From: Phymatolithon calcareum
Lineage: Eukaryota > Rhodophyta > Florideophyceae > Hapalidiales
Reading direction: 5' to 3'
Assembly (NCBI GenBank): GCA_977006965.1
Contig: OZ345354.1
Location: forward strand, 1,240,001 to 1,304,000
Length of the DNA: 64,000 bases
This document shows positions 29,556 through 41,621 of this stretch, piece after piece. The notes under the pieces are model-generated. The model was not told where the DNA came from, searched no databases, and saw nothing but the letters and a program-made list of their open reading frames with translations. Numbering within the stretch: the stretch's first letter is position 1; each line of letters begins with the position of its first letter. The position numbers and the translations under genes are program-made.

Positions 29556-32198
29556 GGCCCAAATCGTTTAGCCGTCAGCTTATCCGACTCTTGTGATTTG
29601 GAGTAAGCATCCTTCAAGAGGCTCTTATTAATCCAAAACTTTTCACCGATCTTACACGAATGAGGCTTATGATTGAGAGCTTTCCGGGCACTTTGACGAG
29701 CCTTTGAGATCTTGTAGGCATATTTGGTATCGTCAAGAGAGATTTGAAGCCAGGAATTGAACTCTGATGCACTTTCAACCTCACAATTTCCCTTTGTCAA
29801 CAAATCCAAAACAGACTTTGGCTTCCATCCTAAATCCATTTTAAAAGGAGACATTCCCAAGTCCTCAGTTATTGCTGAGTTGTAGACGAATTCAGCCGAG
29901 GAAAGCAGATCATCCTATTCATTTTGATGGTATGAACAGAAGCATCGTAAATAGTTTTCAACCATTCTGTTCATAATCTCAGATGAACCATCAGTTTGAG
30001 GATGACGGCTTGACGACATCTTCAACTTGACGTCACTCAACTCCATCAGCCGACGTCAGAATTGCGACTTAAACTTGGGATCTCGGTCGGAGACAATGCT
30101 ATCAGGCAATCCATGATGCTTGAATACATTATGGAAGAAGGCATTTGTGACATATACTGCATTGTCGCTTTCTACGGATGAAATAAAGTGCACTCGTCTT
30201 GACAGGCGATCCACCAGGGTAGTGATACAGTCATAGCCGTTCTTCGTCTTGGGAAGACTTACTATAAAGTCAGTAGCAAGCGATCCCCATCGTCTCTCGG
30301 GTACCTCCAGAGAAGTCGGATCAGTAAGCTTTTGGCTTCCATGATCCTTCTTCTGCTGACAAGTGACACAGACTTGAAAATACCGCTTCACATCCTTTCC
30401 TTTGTGTTTCCAATGGTACTTTTCGAGTCTTGAAATCGTTTTTGCAGAACCAAAGTGACCTGCAATCTTAGAGTCATGAGCCGATTGTAGGATGGTAGAT
30501 ATAGCCTTTCGAGGCACACATAATTTTCCTTGGTACAATAATTTTCTACAATCCCGACGGAATATTGGCATTACTTTATCCACTTGACTCCTCTTGACAG
30601 GATTTTTGATCCCTTTTCCATCAAAAGGTTTCACAATGGGACCATAGAACTGGTCATCTTCGTACCCATTTAGAAATGTGTCAAGTTTGAGAAACGGAAT
30701 TTCTAACGAGTTGAAAGCGATGTGTGCAGCTCTAGACAGGGAATCTCCGAGCACATGAATCTTCCCTGGATTCAATGTTATTGGAAAGATTCCAAAGTTT
30801 CCAAGAGTCACCAGCCATCTTGCCTCTTTCCGACTCAGCTTAGGTTTTGAAAAGAAATGCCTAAACACCTGATTGTCCGTAAATATTTCGAAATCTAACC
30901 CTTCCAGATAGCATCGAAATCGCTGCAAGAAGTAAATGAGGCCCAGCAGCTCTCGGTCGTTGGCAGTATAGTTCTGCTCTGCAGGGAGATTCTTAGAATA
31001 AAATGCATTTACACGATCATTTCCCTCCTTATCTTGTTGCGTTGATGTTCCTCCCACTGCGTATGTAGAGGCATCGATATGCCCTCTAAACGGCTTTTTA
31101 CAGTTCGGAGATATCAGGATATGAGCACTTGTAATTGTACACTTCAGCGATTCAAACGATTAATCTCACCTGGAATCCCATTTTTGGATACCCTGGTCCT
31201 TTTTCGTCAAGTCAGTAAGTGGCGCTGCGATTTTCGAGAAGTCCATGATAAACCGACGGAAGAATTGTATCAAACCTAGAAAGCTTCGAATATCCGTGAG
31301 AGTGCTTGGTTTTGGCCATTTCTTTAGCACTTCAACTGAAGGTGTGAAGCCTCTTCCTTGCTGAAGATGAGTAGATAGTCATCGATGCAATCATAGAAGA
31401 TACGGTTCATAAGTGATTGGAACGTAGCAGGTGAATTGCATAGTCCCATCGGCATCTCCAAATACTCAAACTGACCGTACTTCGTATTAAATACAGTCTT
31501 TTCGATGTCTTCTGGACGAACACGAATCCAGTTTCCAGATCTAGCTTCGAGAAAACACGAGCATCACTATGCATATCGAACATCTCGTCCGATCGAGGAA
31601 GCGGAGCGTTGTTACGCTTTTTAATTCGATTCAAAGCTCGGTATTCAACAACGCGACGCAACGTTTTATCCTTGTTTTTGACAAAGAAATAGGAAGCGCC
31701 ATATGGAGACTTGCTCAGACGAATCTTTCCTTTCCGTAGCAACTCTTCAACGTATCTTTTAGCGGAATCCAGCTCTAAGGGTGATAATTGATAGAGCGGA
31801 CGATGTGGCGGCTGCTCCTCATTGTTAACCTCAATTGCATGATCGATGAATCTTTCCGGGGGCAATCCTTCGGGAAGTTCTTTTTGAAACACCTTCTCGT
31901 ACTTGCACAGGACTTTTCTCAGGTTTGGGTTTATACAATTCAAAAACTGCTCCTTTGTATTCCCTCCATTCCCTGAGGTTTTCGTCATGTTAGACGGAAC
32001 AAGCCAGAACACATTAAAGGCATCTTTACCATTTTTTCTCCCTAGCATCGATCGAAAATTTTGCACGCTAAGGCTTGTCACCTGAACCTGGCCTTCATTG
32101 CTCTGTGGAGTCATACTAACAGGAACACGTGAAGCATCTACGTTTAAAACCCGATTTTTATAATTGATGTGCGGATTGTTGACCACATGCCACGGCAT
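29495..32198 (-). pseudogene. Gypsy pol: reverse transcriptase, RNase H, integrase (frameshifted)
   Basis: From right to left: RT start with LPPERFIDHAIEV, SPYGASYFFVKNKD and SKLDLETGF (to about 31500). The RT active site YDCIDDYL is readable in another frame near 31375. RNase H follows (AEQNYTANDRELLG, FTDNQVF). The integrase zinc finger (HDSKIAGHFG ... CVTCQQKK) and catalytic core (ATDFIVSLP, VSDRDPKF) come next in 31057-30056. Then comes the integrase C-terminal part 29860-29495. At least three frame breaks separate these blocks, so the copy is not autonomous. Confidence 0.85.
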
Positions 32199-32519
32199 GC
32201 CAAGGATGACATCATATCGGCAACTTGCTACAACCCAGTTTGAAGTATATAAATGGGTTCCTTAGCAAAGTGTTGCTCCTTGGTCTGATGCCTTTTCCAA
32301 TATCTTGCCTTTCGAGTGCTGAACATCAACCTTGCTTCGCACAGAACGAAACAAGTCCGTATTAGACTTGAAGAATTCTCTCGACACTATGCTCGTATGG
32401 CATCCGTCGTCCTTGGGTACTCGCTTCCTTGCCGTTGAGCTTTCCGCCGAGTACTATTAAGTCTTTCACGGGAACTTCTGCACTGCGAATGCAATCATCA
32501 TGATTACGAACAGAAGAAG

Positions 32520-33469
32520 TCATTGCTGCAGAACAAGAGACCTTCTTCGCATCCAGGTTATGTCTTGAATTTCGTGGCGGAGCTGTTTGCCTTCCGTGAT
32601 GAGAGGATCTAGAGCACTCGAATTAACTTCCGGTGGAGTGAGCTTATTCCGTTTCCTAGCATCACTCAAACTTTTCTTGATATCCACATTTCCGAATCGA
32701 ACCGCCTTTCCTCGATTTCCCTTATTCTGATCATTATTTCTTCGCCTCGGCTTATGCTTCCAGGAGCGACATCCCTCTTTATGGCACGTGTAACAGGCGT
32801 TTGACTTCCGGTCATCTGAACGCCTTGCATCGCTTCCGAAATGATGATTACGACGCTCCACGATACCAATCTCTATAGGAGCAGGTCCATTTTGACGTGA
32901 ACCGGCGAAGCGATCAGACCTTCCTTGCGATGATATCATTCCCGCGTTGAACAAAGCACTATCAACGTTTAACGCTATCCTTGCAACTTCATTTATGGTC
33001 ATTAATCCAGATTTCCGGACTTCCAGTCGAACCTGGGGCTTGAGTCCTTCACAAAACCTGTCGACCATTTCTCCTTCACAAGCGCCTGGGATCGTGACGA
33101 TAATGTTTCTGAACTCAGACAGATAGTCAGAAACCGATGTGCGCTGATACAGCTTGCGCAATTTATCCCTTGACCGCTGCACATTGTCAAAGGGAATAAA
33201 TTCACTTTTCAAAACGCCCTCAAACGCATCCCACGTCGTCGGAACCTGGTTAGAATTGAAGAGTAGATCCAGTTTGCAGCGTTATTCGTGAAGAAGGATG
33301 CAGCAAAGGATATCTTCGTCGGGTTATCTAGTTGAACGGCCTTGATACCAATTTGAACAAGCGTGATGTACTGTTTGACCTGATACAACCACGAATGGAC
33401 CTTGAATTCATCCCTTGTACCATCGAATGTCGGAGGCTTGTTTACTTTGAACAAAGACATTAAAACCAC
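32520..33469 (-). pseudogene. Gypsy gag, two overlapping frames
   Basis: The first frame (33469-33209) has the capsid-like KPPTFDGTRDEFKVHSWLYQ and the second (33212-32520) continues with SDYLSEFRNIIVTIPG and EMVDRFCEGLKP. The switch of frame near 33220 indicates an indel. A zinc knuckle follows at about 32800-32760, CYTCHKEGCRSWKH, with ligand order C-C-C-H instead of the usual C-C-H-C. Confidence 0.75.
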
Positions 33470-33918
33470 AGAGGATCTTCCTCGTACTTGATGAAACCCT
33501 GAATAGCTTTTCTCGAATCCGTGACCCTGTCGGTCGTCCTAGGTGACACCTAATAGACGAATAGGATTGTTGAGGATACTTTGGGCGACTCAGCACAGAG
33601 AATTGAACCTCAAATTCACCTGGATCTCCTGCCCTCAGGTGAGAAGTCTTTAACGTCTGGCACTACAGCCCACAGACGCTGCTTTGCTCGCCGTTTTTAA
33701 AACGCGACTCGGGTAAACACAAACCGCAAACTACCAACTTCAAACAATGAACCTTGAATAAAAGACGATCACGAGCCATCAACAGAAATAAATATCAGGA
33801 ACCACAACTTCGAACATTGAACAGTATTCACGAGTAGGAACCACGAATATGTTACCAAATTTCACGATTGGTAAACTCACGTACCGATTTCAGACGCTAA
33901 GTGTGCCGATGCTACCAG

Positions 33919-34280
33919 TGCAACGGATGAAGATCGAGATTAGCGTAGACGAGCACAGTATGGGTAGTGATAAGGTGAGCTTAGTAGAGGTTTCTTAAGT
34001 TTACCTCACTTGACCTATTTGGTTTGGTGCTTACCTCAGTCCCACTAGCCGGGATTGAACTGGGTCTTATATGGGCACTAAATTACTTACACACTAAACT
34101 TACATTAACTGTGAGTATCTCCAATTTGAACATTCTACAGATTTCCAGATTTCTCCTTACAGCAATGCACTTATCTAATAATGCATGTGATATAGAATTC
34201 TGGATATTTCCAGGCGACTTAAACGGTGACAGCTAGCAAAGCTGTCACTACTTGCATAACTCTTGCATGAGCATGTTACA
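33919..34280 (-). repeat. Gypsy 5' LTR
   Basis: 362 bp with TG...CA ends on the minus strand. It is followed by the primer-binding site candidate inside the element. Confidence 0.92.
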
Positions 34281-34285
34281 CGATC

Positions 34286-36570
34286 GGCCACTTTCGAGAA
34301 AACCGTAACTAAGCCGTCCGCTCATCGTGCGAGGCGCATTCATCGTAAGCTGCTCGCTCAAACGGCCCACCAAGCCCGAATGAAGCTACTGAAAGAGGAA
34401 GCTCCCGCACTGGCAAGTGTGAGGAAAAAAGCTTGTGCGATATATAAACTTGACTGGAGAAGGTGGTGACACCTCGCTTGGTGACGTGAGCCCCTGGTTA
34501 AGACGCAACACCGCGGTTTGAGACATCCATTCGTGCTCGAAGCAACTGAGCGAGGCTTTGATCTTCAATTGAGAGGAAGACAATGTGCCTTTTGACATGG
34601 CCACACGAACGCCCCAGCCATAAGAAGAAGGAAAGTCGCTCTTAGAAAGTCCGTACATATGTAAGAAAAAAGGGCAGGCCTGCTGCGTTTTTAGAATGTT
34701 GTTTTGAGCTTTGTAGGTGTTACACGTGTATGTACACAAAGTAAGAGCCCATTAAAGGCATCCAAGCTATCATAAAACTACGTATTGAGACGATCAGTAT
34801 TCCAAGATTGAGCCAATTCTCTTCGTAAAACGGACAGATTCCACTGGCACTTGCCTCCCTACGCTACTTAGACCTCGAACGCAGTGCCAAGAAAGTTTTT
34901 CCGTTTCAAATTTGTAGATGTAAATGAGCAAATGCTCTGAACAGGATCAGTGAGTCCGATGATATTCACTTTCGCAACTTCCGGAAGCACTCTCTTTGAA
35001 AAGCAGATTGCTCACCTGCTTTACCGTTGTTCAATTGTCTTGAAGGAGATTCTTAGTCGGAGTACCGATGCATATGTAGCCATTCTGGTAGCACTGAGAA
35101 CAAGCCGCAGCATCTCCAAGGTGCCAGAACTAAGGGATCCTGGAAAGGGCTCTTGAGATGGAACATCAATTCGCCTCCGCAGTGTCACGAAATTCTCCTG
35201 GAGAGTTTTCGAATTCCCGATGAGTCTCTGTGCAGGATTTTTGCCACGGCTCAGGTCGAAATTGCGTCGAGGTATTCTCATTTCATTACTGTTATTTAGA
35301 GACCAAAAACCCAGTGTATGATTACAATTCCTTGACGTTGTGAAGATCGTTGAATAGATATATGTTTGGGATAGGTGCCCAAATGATTCGTCAATATAGT
35401 GATATTTCTATGAAAGAGAGGATCGAAGAATGTGCTGTGGTACCGGCTTAACCTTAAATTTGGGCCAAACTTAGCGCCCCACGTAGCCATAACGTCCACA
35501 CAGTAATTATGATAGTTTATCGCGAAGTCACGCAGCTATCGTTTAGTGGTTCACACAGCCATCAAACTATCCAATCAAAGCCGTTTTAGTCGATCACACC
35601 GCCACTAAACTAATCACAATTCTAGGCTTATAGTCACTCGTCAAGCGGCCTCAAGGGTACTTCCGTGTAATTCTCACTTGCCCTGTTACTGAAATTGTTA
35701 CAACTACTGGACTAATTACTCTACTACCACGAATATAGTACACTAAGGTAGATAGTAGTTTAGACCCCGGCGTTGAAGATTAAATTATATTATGTACCGC
35801 TGGCCTATCCGAGCTTCTATCCCGCCTCTGCTTTACAGCAAAGACGCCCGTTCCGGCTGGCAGCCGTTATAGAACGAAGCAACTATAAGATGCAGTAGTT
35901 ATATAGTTCTAATCTAACTTCTACCACCTCACTTCTATTCCTTATTCCTTCCTAGAACACAAGCTCTAATCACGACTTATAGGCACTAGGCCACGCGGAT
36001 ATAGAACCTTGCCTCTAAAGAGGGGGGAATCTCTCGCGTTCGTGTTGTGCGTCTTGCTCGCGCTCGATTTCGCAAAAGATGATTTTTACTTACTTTTCAG
36101 CACGCGTTAACCTGGACGGGTTTCTTACACACGCCCAAACTGTGGGGGTTGTGAATCGTACAGGAAGGCACACTGGGTTTGGTCGGGTTGTTCCCTGGCG
36201 GAAAGCCAAGGGCGGCGCGAAGCGCCGACCAATTTGAAGGGAGCTATTTGTATAAGAGTATGATAGTGGCGTTGGACGCCACACAAACCCCTTGTCTGAC
36301 GGTGGAACATTTTTTCCTCTACAATCCCTAGCTACCACACATTACTTAGGCAAGAGTCTCATCACTACTAATTTGCCATTAAATTTGCCACTTATTTCTT
36401 GCCTCAAATTATTACTCTTTTTCACGATTTTCGATGATTCTTCTCTTCAAATCTCAAATTCCAAGAATTATTATCATTTTTCACCTTTCTTGTACTTTTC
36501 CAGAAGATTCTAGTGATTTCTAGTTATTTTATTGTTTCTTCCGACTTCCGAAATATTCCAATTTTTTAGG
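34286..36570. other. About 2.3 kb with no supported gene
   Basis: Short open frames only, none recognised. The part from 35.5 to 36.0 kb has several short words recurring (ATCAAACTA/CACTAAAC type), and 36.0-36.3 kb is locally GC-rich. I could not define any element ends. Confidence 0.45.
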
Positions 36571-36574
36571 AAAC

Positions 36575-36650
36575 TCCGAAGGTTCGAACCCGCGATCATA
36601 GCGCTTACAGTATGATTGATAAACCATTGCGCCAATGTGAGTATGGGCCA
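36575..36650 (-). repeat. tRNA-like sequence, probable SINE head or tRNA pseudogene
   Basis: The minus strand contains A box TGGCGCAATGG (36634-36624) and B box GGTTCGAACC (36590-36581) at tRNA spacing, with ATCAT...ATGAT pairing between them around TGTAAGC. The acceptor and D stems do not pair, so it is not a functional tRNA gene. Confidence 0.4.
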
Positions 36651-36948
36651 CACAATTGCACGGCCAGAGAGAATATCTGTACTGCATCCAATCATATGTT
36701 AGAAGGTATTCGATTGGTGCATATCTTCTTATTAGTGATCCGGGGGTGCAGCGCGCCCTGCACCCGTTTGCCCCCGTTTGTACTCTGTACTTAGGAAGTG
36801 CTGTGCTGCGCGCTGTCCCAACTCACACACAGAATACACACACCAAACCGAGCAAGCGAACATTTCGTTTTGACTAAGGACGCTTATCGCTTCGCCGTGC
36901 TTCCTGCTTAGCGCCATTACCGCTAAGGCGGGGCGTCTACTCCAAATA

Positions 36949-39299
36949 CAGCGGGGTCCGGTAATTATGGAACAAGTCAGTTATGATTAAACAAGTAGTT
37001 CTTACATAAAATTTATCAAATTACAAGTTTCTCCCAATTTTTACAACGATTTTTTTCAGATCCCGCTCTTCCCGCTGGGCCACTGCCAAAATGTTTGAAA
37101 AATCACCGGTTTTTATTCGAGAAACAGCTTGCCCGCGGTGTGTTGCACCCGCCACCAATTTTCTGCTCATAAGTATTGGAAAGAGCATCCTGGGGAGCCA
37201 CGTGAACCCAAACACCTCCCCCAACACTGCAATTTCCTTTGTGCACTAGGGCACTTCTCACCACCGATTTACGGCACTCCGCTGCCCTACCCTACCCTAC
37301 CCTCATGTCCCCACGTCAGAACCGCCGCGAAGCGGCTTACGCCCGAGCGGTTAATCTAGTCATCTCAGAGAAGTGGACTCTTGCTGCTGCACTGGCACAC
37401 GTCAAGAATGGAACCAACAAGACCACTCTGTTTAGGCATGTGAAAAGGGCACGCGAGGGGATTATTGTTAAAAAAGCTGGTCGTTCTTTAGCTTTATCGG
37501 CAGCACAAGAGAAGGAAGTTGTTGACGTCTGCCTTCGTTTTGCATCACGCGGGCTACCTTTAGTCAAGGAAGAGCTTGCACAGCTAGTCAGTGATTAGTT
37601 TGGCCACACTGTCACCCACCGATTCAAAGATGGCAAGCCTGGAAAGAATTGGATATCAGGTTTTTGCCAAAGGAATAACCTACGTCTAAACAAGCCCAGT
37701 AGAAACGCATCGGAGCGGTTTGCTGCTACCAATGCCGATGTCCTCACTACCCATTTTGCCAATCTAGAAGGCATAATTAAGAAATTCAACATTGATGATA
37801 CTCGTCTATTCAATCTGGACGAGTGTAGGATGACTGCAGGCAAGGACTGTCATGGCGCTAGTTCGAAAAAGGGGATCATGGCACTTGCCACCCGTTGTGA
37901 TCGCAGAGGCACGGCATTCAAGAGCGACATATCCAGAGTTACCCTGCTGGCATGTGTTTGTGCTAGTGGAGAGTCTGTCCTTCCTTTTTGGATTTTTAAA
38001 GGCAGTTCTGTGCCTTCACGAATTATAACACACCCAGGTGGCTCTGCCTCCAGAGAGAGTGTTCTCTCAGTACTTCCCGCGGGGTCAATCGCCGACTCGA
38101 GAAAAGACCGTGGAGGCATTGACAAGACCCTTTTTATATCATGGTGCAAGCACTTTGTTGAGCGTGTGAGCTACTTTACCACCAACAATCGAAAGGTATT
38201 GCTTATTTATGATGGCTATAGAAGCCATATGAGCTACAAGTGTCTCCAAATTCTGTCCTCTGGGAATGTTGAGGCATATGCTCTGCCCTCTCACACCTCA
38301 GGAATTACTCAACCGCTCGATGTTTCCGTGTTTTCTTCATTTAAGCACCACATCAATGAAGAACTGTACAGAACATCAACATCCATAACGGCAAGGGCAG
38401 CAGCTGCTACAAAGCTCTCAGTATTTGATCTCTGTCAGGCTTTCACCAGTGCGTATAATATGGCATTCTCAAGACACAACATACTCGCGGGATTTCAGAA
38501 AACCGGCCTGTGGCCCTACTGCCCGGAGAAACTCCTCTCTCACCCGCTCCCCAAGAGCCTGGACTATATTTCGACGATGGTGTCTGTGGAGGGATTGTCG
38601 TCTATGCTGCATGGGAAAAGATCAACCACTACAAGCAGTTCTTGTTTTTCGACAAACATGCACCGAGGATTTATTGAGACTAGCCATGGGTCACTACTTA
38701 CTTCAAACGAAGCTATGGCCGCCGTTAGGCGGAAGGAACAAATGGATTATGCCAAGATGCTAGAAAAGGCGAAAAAGAGGGCTGAACTAGACGTAAGGGA
38801 ACAGAAGAGGACCGAATGTACCAGAGAGAGGAGGACAGCATTTGAGAAGCAAGCGATGAAATGGAGGGCGGAAAGATATGGTCTTGATGCGTCCCGCATG
38901 CGAATGCCAAGAAGTATCAAGGAGCGGCGAGCAATTGCCAGGGCAAGGGTGGCGCGGAAAAAATCAGATGCCCTGGCATCCTAAGAATCATGCTAGAAGG
39001 CGCACCGTGCAGTAGATTTTTTGTGCACCCTCAGGTAAAAATGCACCGCCATTCGCAGTAATCGTCATAAATGATATGAAATATGGACATTCCAAAATTG
39101 AGTGACCACTTCCCCGAAAGTGCTTTCTCTAAATGTAGTCCTAAAATCTCATAAAAAAGTCCAATTTTAACACAATCACGGCAGAATGAGCAGCACCTAG
39201 CGGAGCATTTAGCTATCAAAATATTTCTCAGAAAGAGCAAAGTGATCCTATTTTGACTTTAAATTTTGAAAAATATTCCATAATTACTGGACCCCGCTG
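36949..39299 (+). mobile_element. Pogo-like Tc1/mariner-superfamily transposon
   Basis: 2,351 bp with terminal inverted repeats of about 25 bp starting CAGCGGGGTCC (left 36949-36973, right 39275-39299; one G/A difference seen). Flanking TA dinucleotides (36947-36948 and 39300-39301) are the expected Tc1/mariner target duplication. The interior encodes one DDE transposase spanning most of the element and interrupted by a single stop codon. Confidence 0.93.
37305..38984 (+). pseudogene. Pogo/Tigger-type DD35D transposase with one internal stop
   Basis: Starting at ATG 37305 (MSPRQNRREAAYARAVN), an N-terminal helix-turn-helix-like region is followed by a TAG at 37596-37598. The same frame is then open to 38984, giving about 559 codons in all. 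Catalytic residues: D in LFNLDECRM, D in LLIYDGYRSH, and D in ITQPLDVSVF with 35 residues between the last two (DD35D). After these come AGFQKTGLWPYCPEKL, typical of pogo/Fot transposases, and a basic C-terminal helix (KRAELDVREQKRTEC). Apart from the nonsense codon everything is intact. The copy therefore died recently, or the stop is read through or is a sequencing artefact. Confidence 0.9.
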
Positions 39300-39466
39300 T
39301 AATTGCCACACCCACAGCCAAGCTGTCGTTTTTCCCGTTATGATAAGAGTCCGAATCTATTTAAATTTGCTGCATTGCAAAAAATGTACGCATGTTGTTT
39401 TCGATTGACTGCAATCTGCTTCTATCATACCCCATTGAGAGGTTCTGAAGGCATTAAATGTCTTTT

Positions 39467-39590
39467 TTTTCTTGGTGTATCTCTCATTTGAGAAATACCA
39501 ATGATTTACATAGCCAAAATGTGTCTATGAAAATCAATGATGATTATTGGTATTTCTCAAAATTTAATGAGGGGTGCACCAAGAAACAAT
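39467..39590. repeat. Foldback inverted repeat
   Basis: CTTGGTGTA..CTCATTTGAG with AAATACCAATGAT (about 39471-39505) is mirrored by ATTATTGGTATTTCTCAAAA and CACCAAG (about 39543-39582), leaving a loop of about 35 nt. It is non-coding; it may be a small foldback element or MITE remnant. Confidence 0.55.
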
Positions 39591-40139
39591 GGAAGCATTT
39601 TCACAGATGCACGTTGAATTGCAATCATGAATACAGTTAGTCCTTGATAACTGGATGTACATAGTTTGGATTGTCCATATCCAGAAAGCAATGATATTCC
39701 GAAAGCAAATCTGTATTGTAACCCTATTCGTACGCGTGTACATACCTTTCTAGCCGAAGACAGTAAATGTAAGCGAGAAGGCACCATACGCGGTTCTTTG
39801 TGGGCCCGCTCTCGGCGCGGAGAAAGATATCATCGGAATTGCGCCGGAGACGTCAAGTTGAGATTGAAAATATACCATATCTTTTTCAGCCTCTTGTATT
39901 CCGGAAGCCGAGGATTTTCTAGATTCGAAGATCCTGTTGTCAAGGACTGACTGTACTTAGGAAATTCTCTAACTGGCACTCTTACAGTTGTAATGATTGA
40001 TATCTGGGGCTTTCCTTTTTTCCTCAGCTGGCACTCCTCTGTCACTCTATCCTTATTCCCTACTCGAAGCACGATGCGACGAGAATGGTTACTGTCGGCC
40101 TAACCCAAACCGAGTAGCCCAGATAGCTAGTTTTACCAC

Positions 40140-40335
40140 TGGAATGGATTTGAGTTTAATTGAAGTTTCCGTTGTCAACTGTAATTGCACCTGAGAGGCT
40201 TTTCGTTGCTCGGCATTCCTTCGCTGACGTTCTCAATCTCTTATTATTTATGTGCTTTCGGGCATTTTTTTTGACGGTGTCAACTGCCGTTTCCATAACC
40301 TCCTTCTGGATATCTGTGAGACTTTACTACTTTAA
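40140..40335 (-). mobile_element. LINE 3'-end fragment
   Basis: It aligns with the nested insertion at 60956-61198. Shared words include ATTGCACCTGAGAG, CTTTTCGTTGC and CAACTGCC, with a related order throughout. It is a 5'-truncated LINE tail in antisense orientation to the plus strand. Confidence 0.6.
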
Positions 40336-40557
40336 GAGAGCTAGTTCCTCCATGAATAATGGATACATTATTGATGAAATTCAGAAAATACAAAAATATA
40401 TAGCAAAATTCATGGTCTACCAAAAAGTCAACTTGCCATGTTCTCTCTGTGGTAACGTCAATTACCAGTTCCTATACCTATTCCTTACCTCTATTATCCC
40501 TATCAATATACACAGGGGGACTTCGCCAGACAATGAGTGAATGACATGTAGGACTTT

Positions 40558-41490
40558 TTGATAGCCTGTGAATCACCGGAAGGAGAAGCACCAAAGGTGA
40601 AGAACATGAAGTTGTCCGCAGACATACTAACCGTAGAGACTAAGGCAGAATATCTGGGTATCATAATTGACCACAAGGGAGCGACAGATGAAAAGACGGT
40701 TATCCGCATCAAGAGTGCTCGAGCGAGATTGAAAATGATGAAAGCACTTGGAATGTGCAGTGCAGGATTCGAAACGCAAAGGAGTTTGGAGTTATTCAGA
40801 ACCTTCATAAGGCCCCTGTGGGAGTATGGTATCCGTATTACGCCGGAATCGATATGAATCCGAAATCAAGCGATCGTCTTCATGAAGGAACTTATGTGTG
40901 CGTTATTTGGAAAGTGGGCATCAAGACATGTACGGCGTCTAAGCATCCTATTCCAGATTGAGCCCCTGACATACAGAAGAGATATGCTCGCATCAAATCT
41001 TCGGAAACGATTTGAAAGGGAACTGAAGTCCGAGGGAGGTGGAGAAGGCGAGAGTGAGCTGGAAATGATGAGGTACTGGCAAAAATCACAGGAAATGGAA
41101 ACAAGACAGTCGAGGAGACATCTTCTAGAAGAATGGACTACAGCAGAAGAAAGATATTCAAGGAGGATACACACGTCGGAGACTAAGAAAACACATGGAG
41201 CGCTCAAGCTAAAGAGAAGAAACCTATGCGCGCAATGGTTCTTTGGAAGATTTTCACGGAACCGGAAGCTACTGGAAGAGGAGTTGGGACGGCTGGGAAG
41301 TTGGTGCACGACCACTATGAAGCAAGTAACGAGCAAACCGGAGTGGACGAGCGAGTATGAAAGGAAGGTAGCTAAAGCTATCAACATCATTCTGAATCAT
41401 ACAGATTAAGGATACACGGGAGCAGAGTCAAGGTGCCATTTAACCTCCAGTTGGGTAGCTAGCCACCTTTACAATAAAATATAAAACTTC
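40558..41490 (+). mobile_element. LINE D, 5'-truncated
   Basis: It encodes the part of a LINE polymerase downstream of the active site: EYLGIIIDHKGATDEKTVIR and SLELFRTFIRPLWEYGIRI, then, after a stop/frameshift near 40857, a 175-codon frame ending at 41409. The C-terminal block RRNLCAQWFFGRF follows the LINE C-terminal pattern. The 3' UTR ends in CCACCTTTACAATAAAATAT. The same last 60-odd bases recur in reverse orientation at 57426-57485 with one difference seen, which defines the 3' end of this family. Confidence 0.8.
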
Positions 41491-41621
41491 GATAGCCTGC
41501 GAATTTTGGTATATTTTATATTCTATGAATTTCCTAATACATCATTACATCAATGGATACATGATTTATCAATTGATGCACTGTATCTATCTTTACCCTT
41601 GTACCTCCGTTCTCCAATACA

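Larger units (their letters stand above)
28766..34280 (-). mobile_element. Ty3/gypsy chromovirus, complete with both LTRs but inactive
   Basis: 5,515 bp bounded by two 362-bp LTRs and a 5-bp duplication CGATC (28761-28765 and 34281-34285). The internal region reads leftward: gag with a zinc knuckle, then protease/RT, RNase H, integrase and a C-terminal chromodomain. This is the Ty3/gypsy order and specifically the chromovirus clade. I count about 12 differences between the LTRs (about 97% identity), so the insertion is fairly recent. Coding frames are nevertheless broken in several places. The primer-binding site candidate next to the 5' LTR reads TGGTAGCATCGGCAC, whose first eight bases fit an initiator-Met-like tRNA 3' end. 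A purine-rich tract (AGGAAGAGGTGGGGAA) precedes the 3' LTR. Confidence 0.95.

Noticed and set aside
33600-33690. tRNA-like B-box word (GGTTCAATTC) in the gypsy leader
   Set aside because: No A box at the right spacing and it lies in the retrotransposon 5' region.
36575-36650. Possible functional tRNA-Tyr(GUA) gene
   Set aside because: A and B boxes fit, but acceptor and D stems do not pair; kept only as a tRNA-derived repeat.
37284-37302. CCCTA repeated about three times just before the pogo transposase start, telomere-like
   Set aside because: Only three units, inside a transposon with defined ends; not an interstitial telomere tract.
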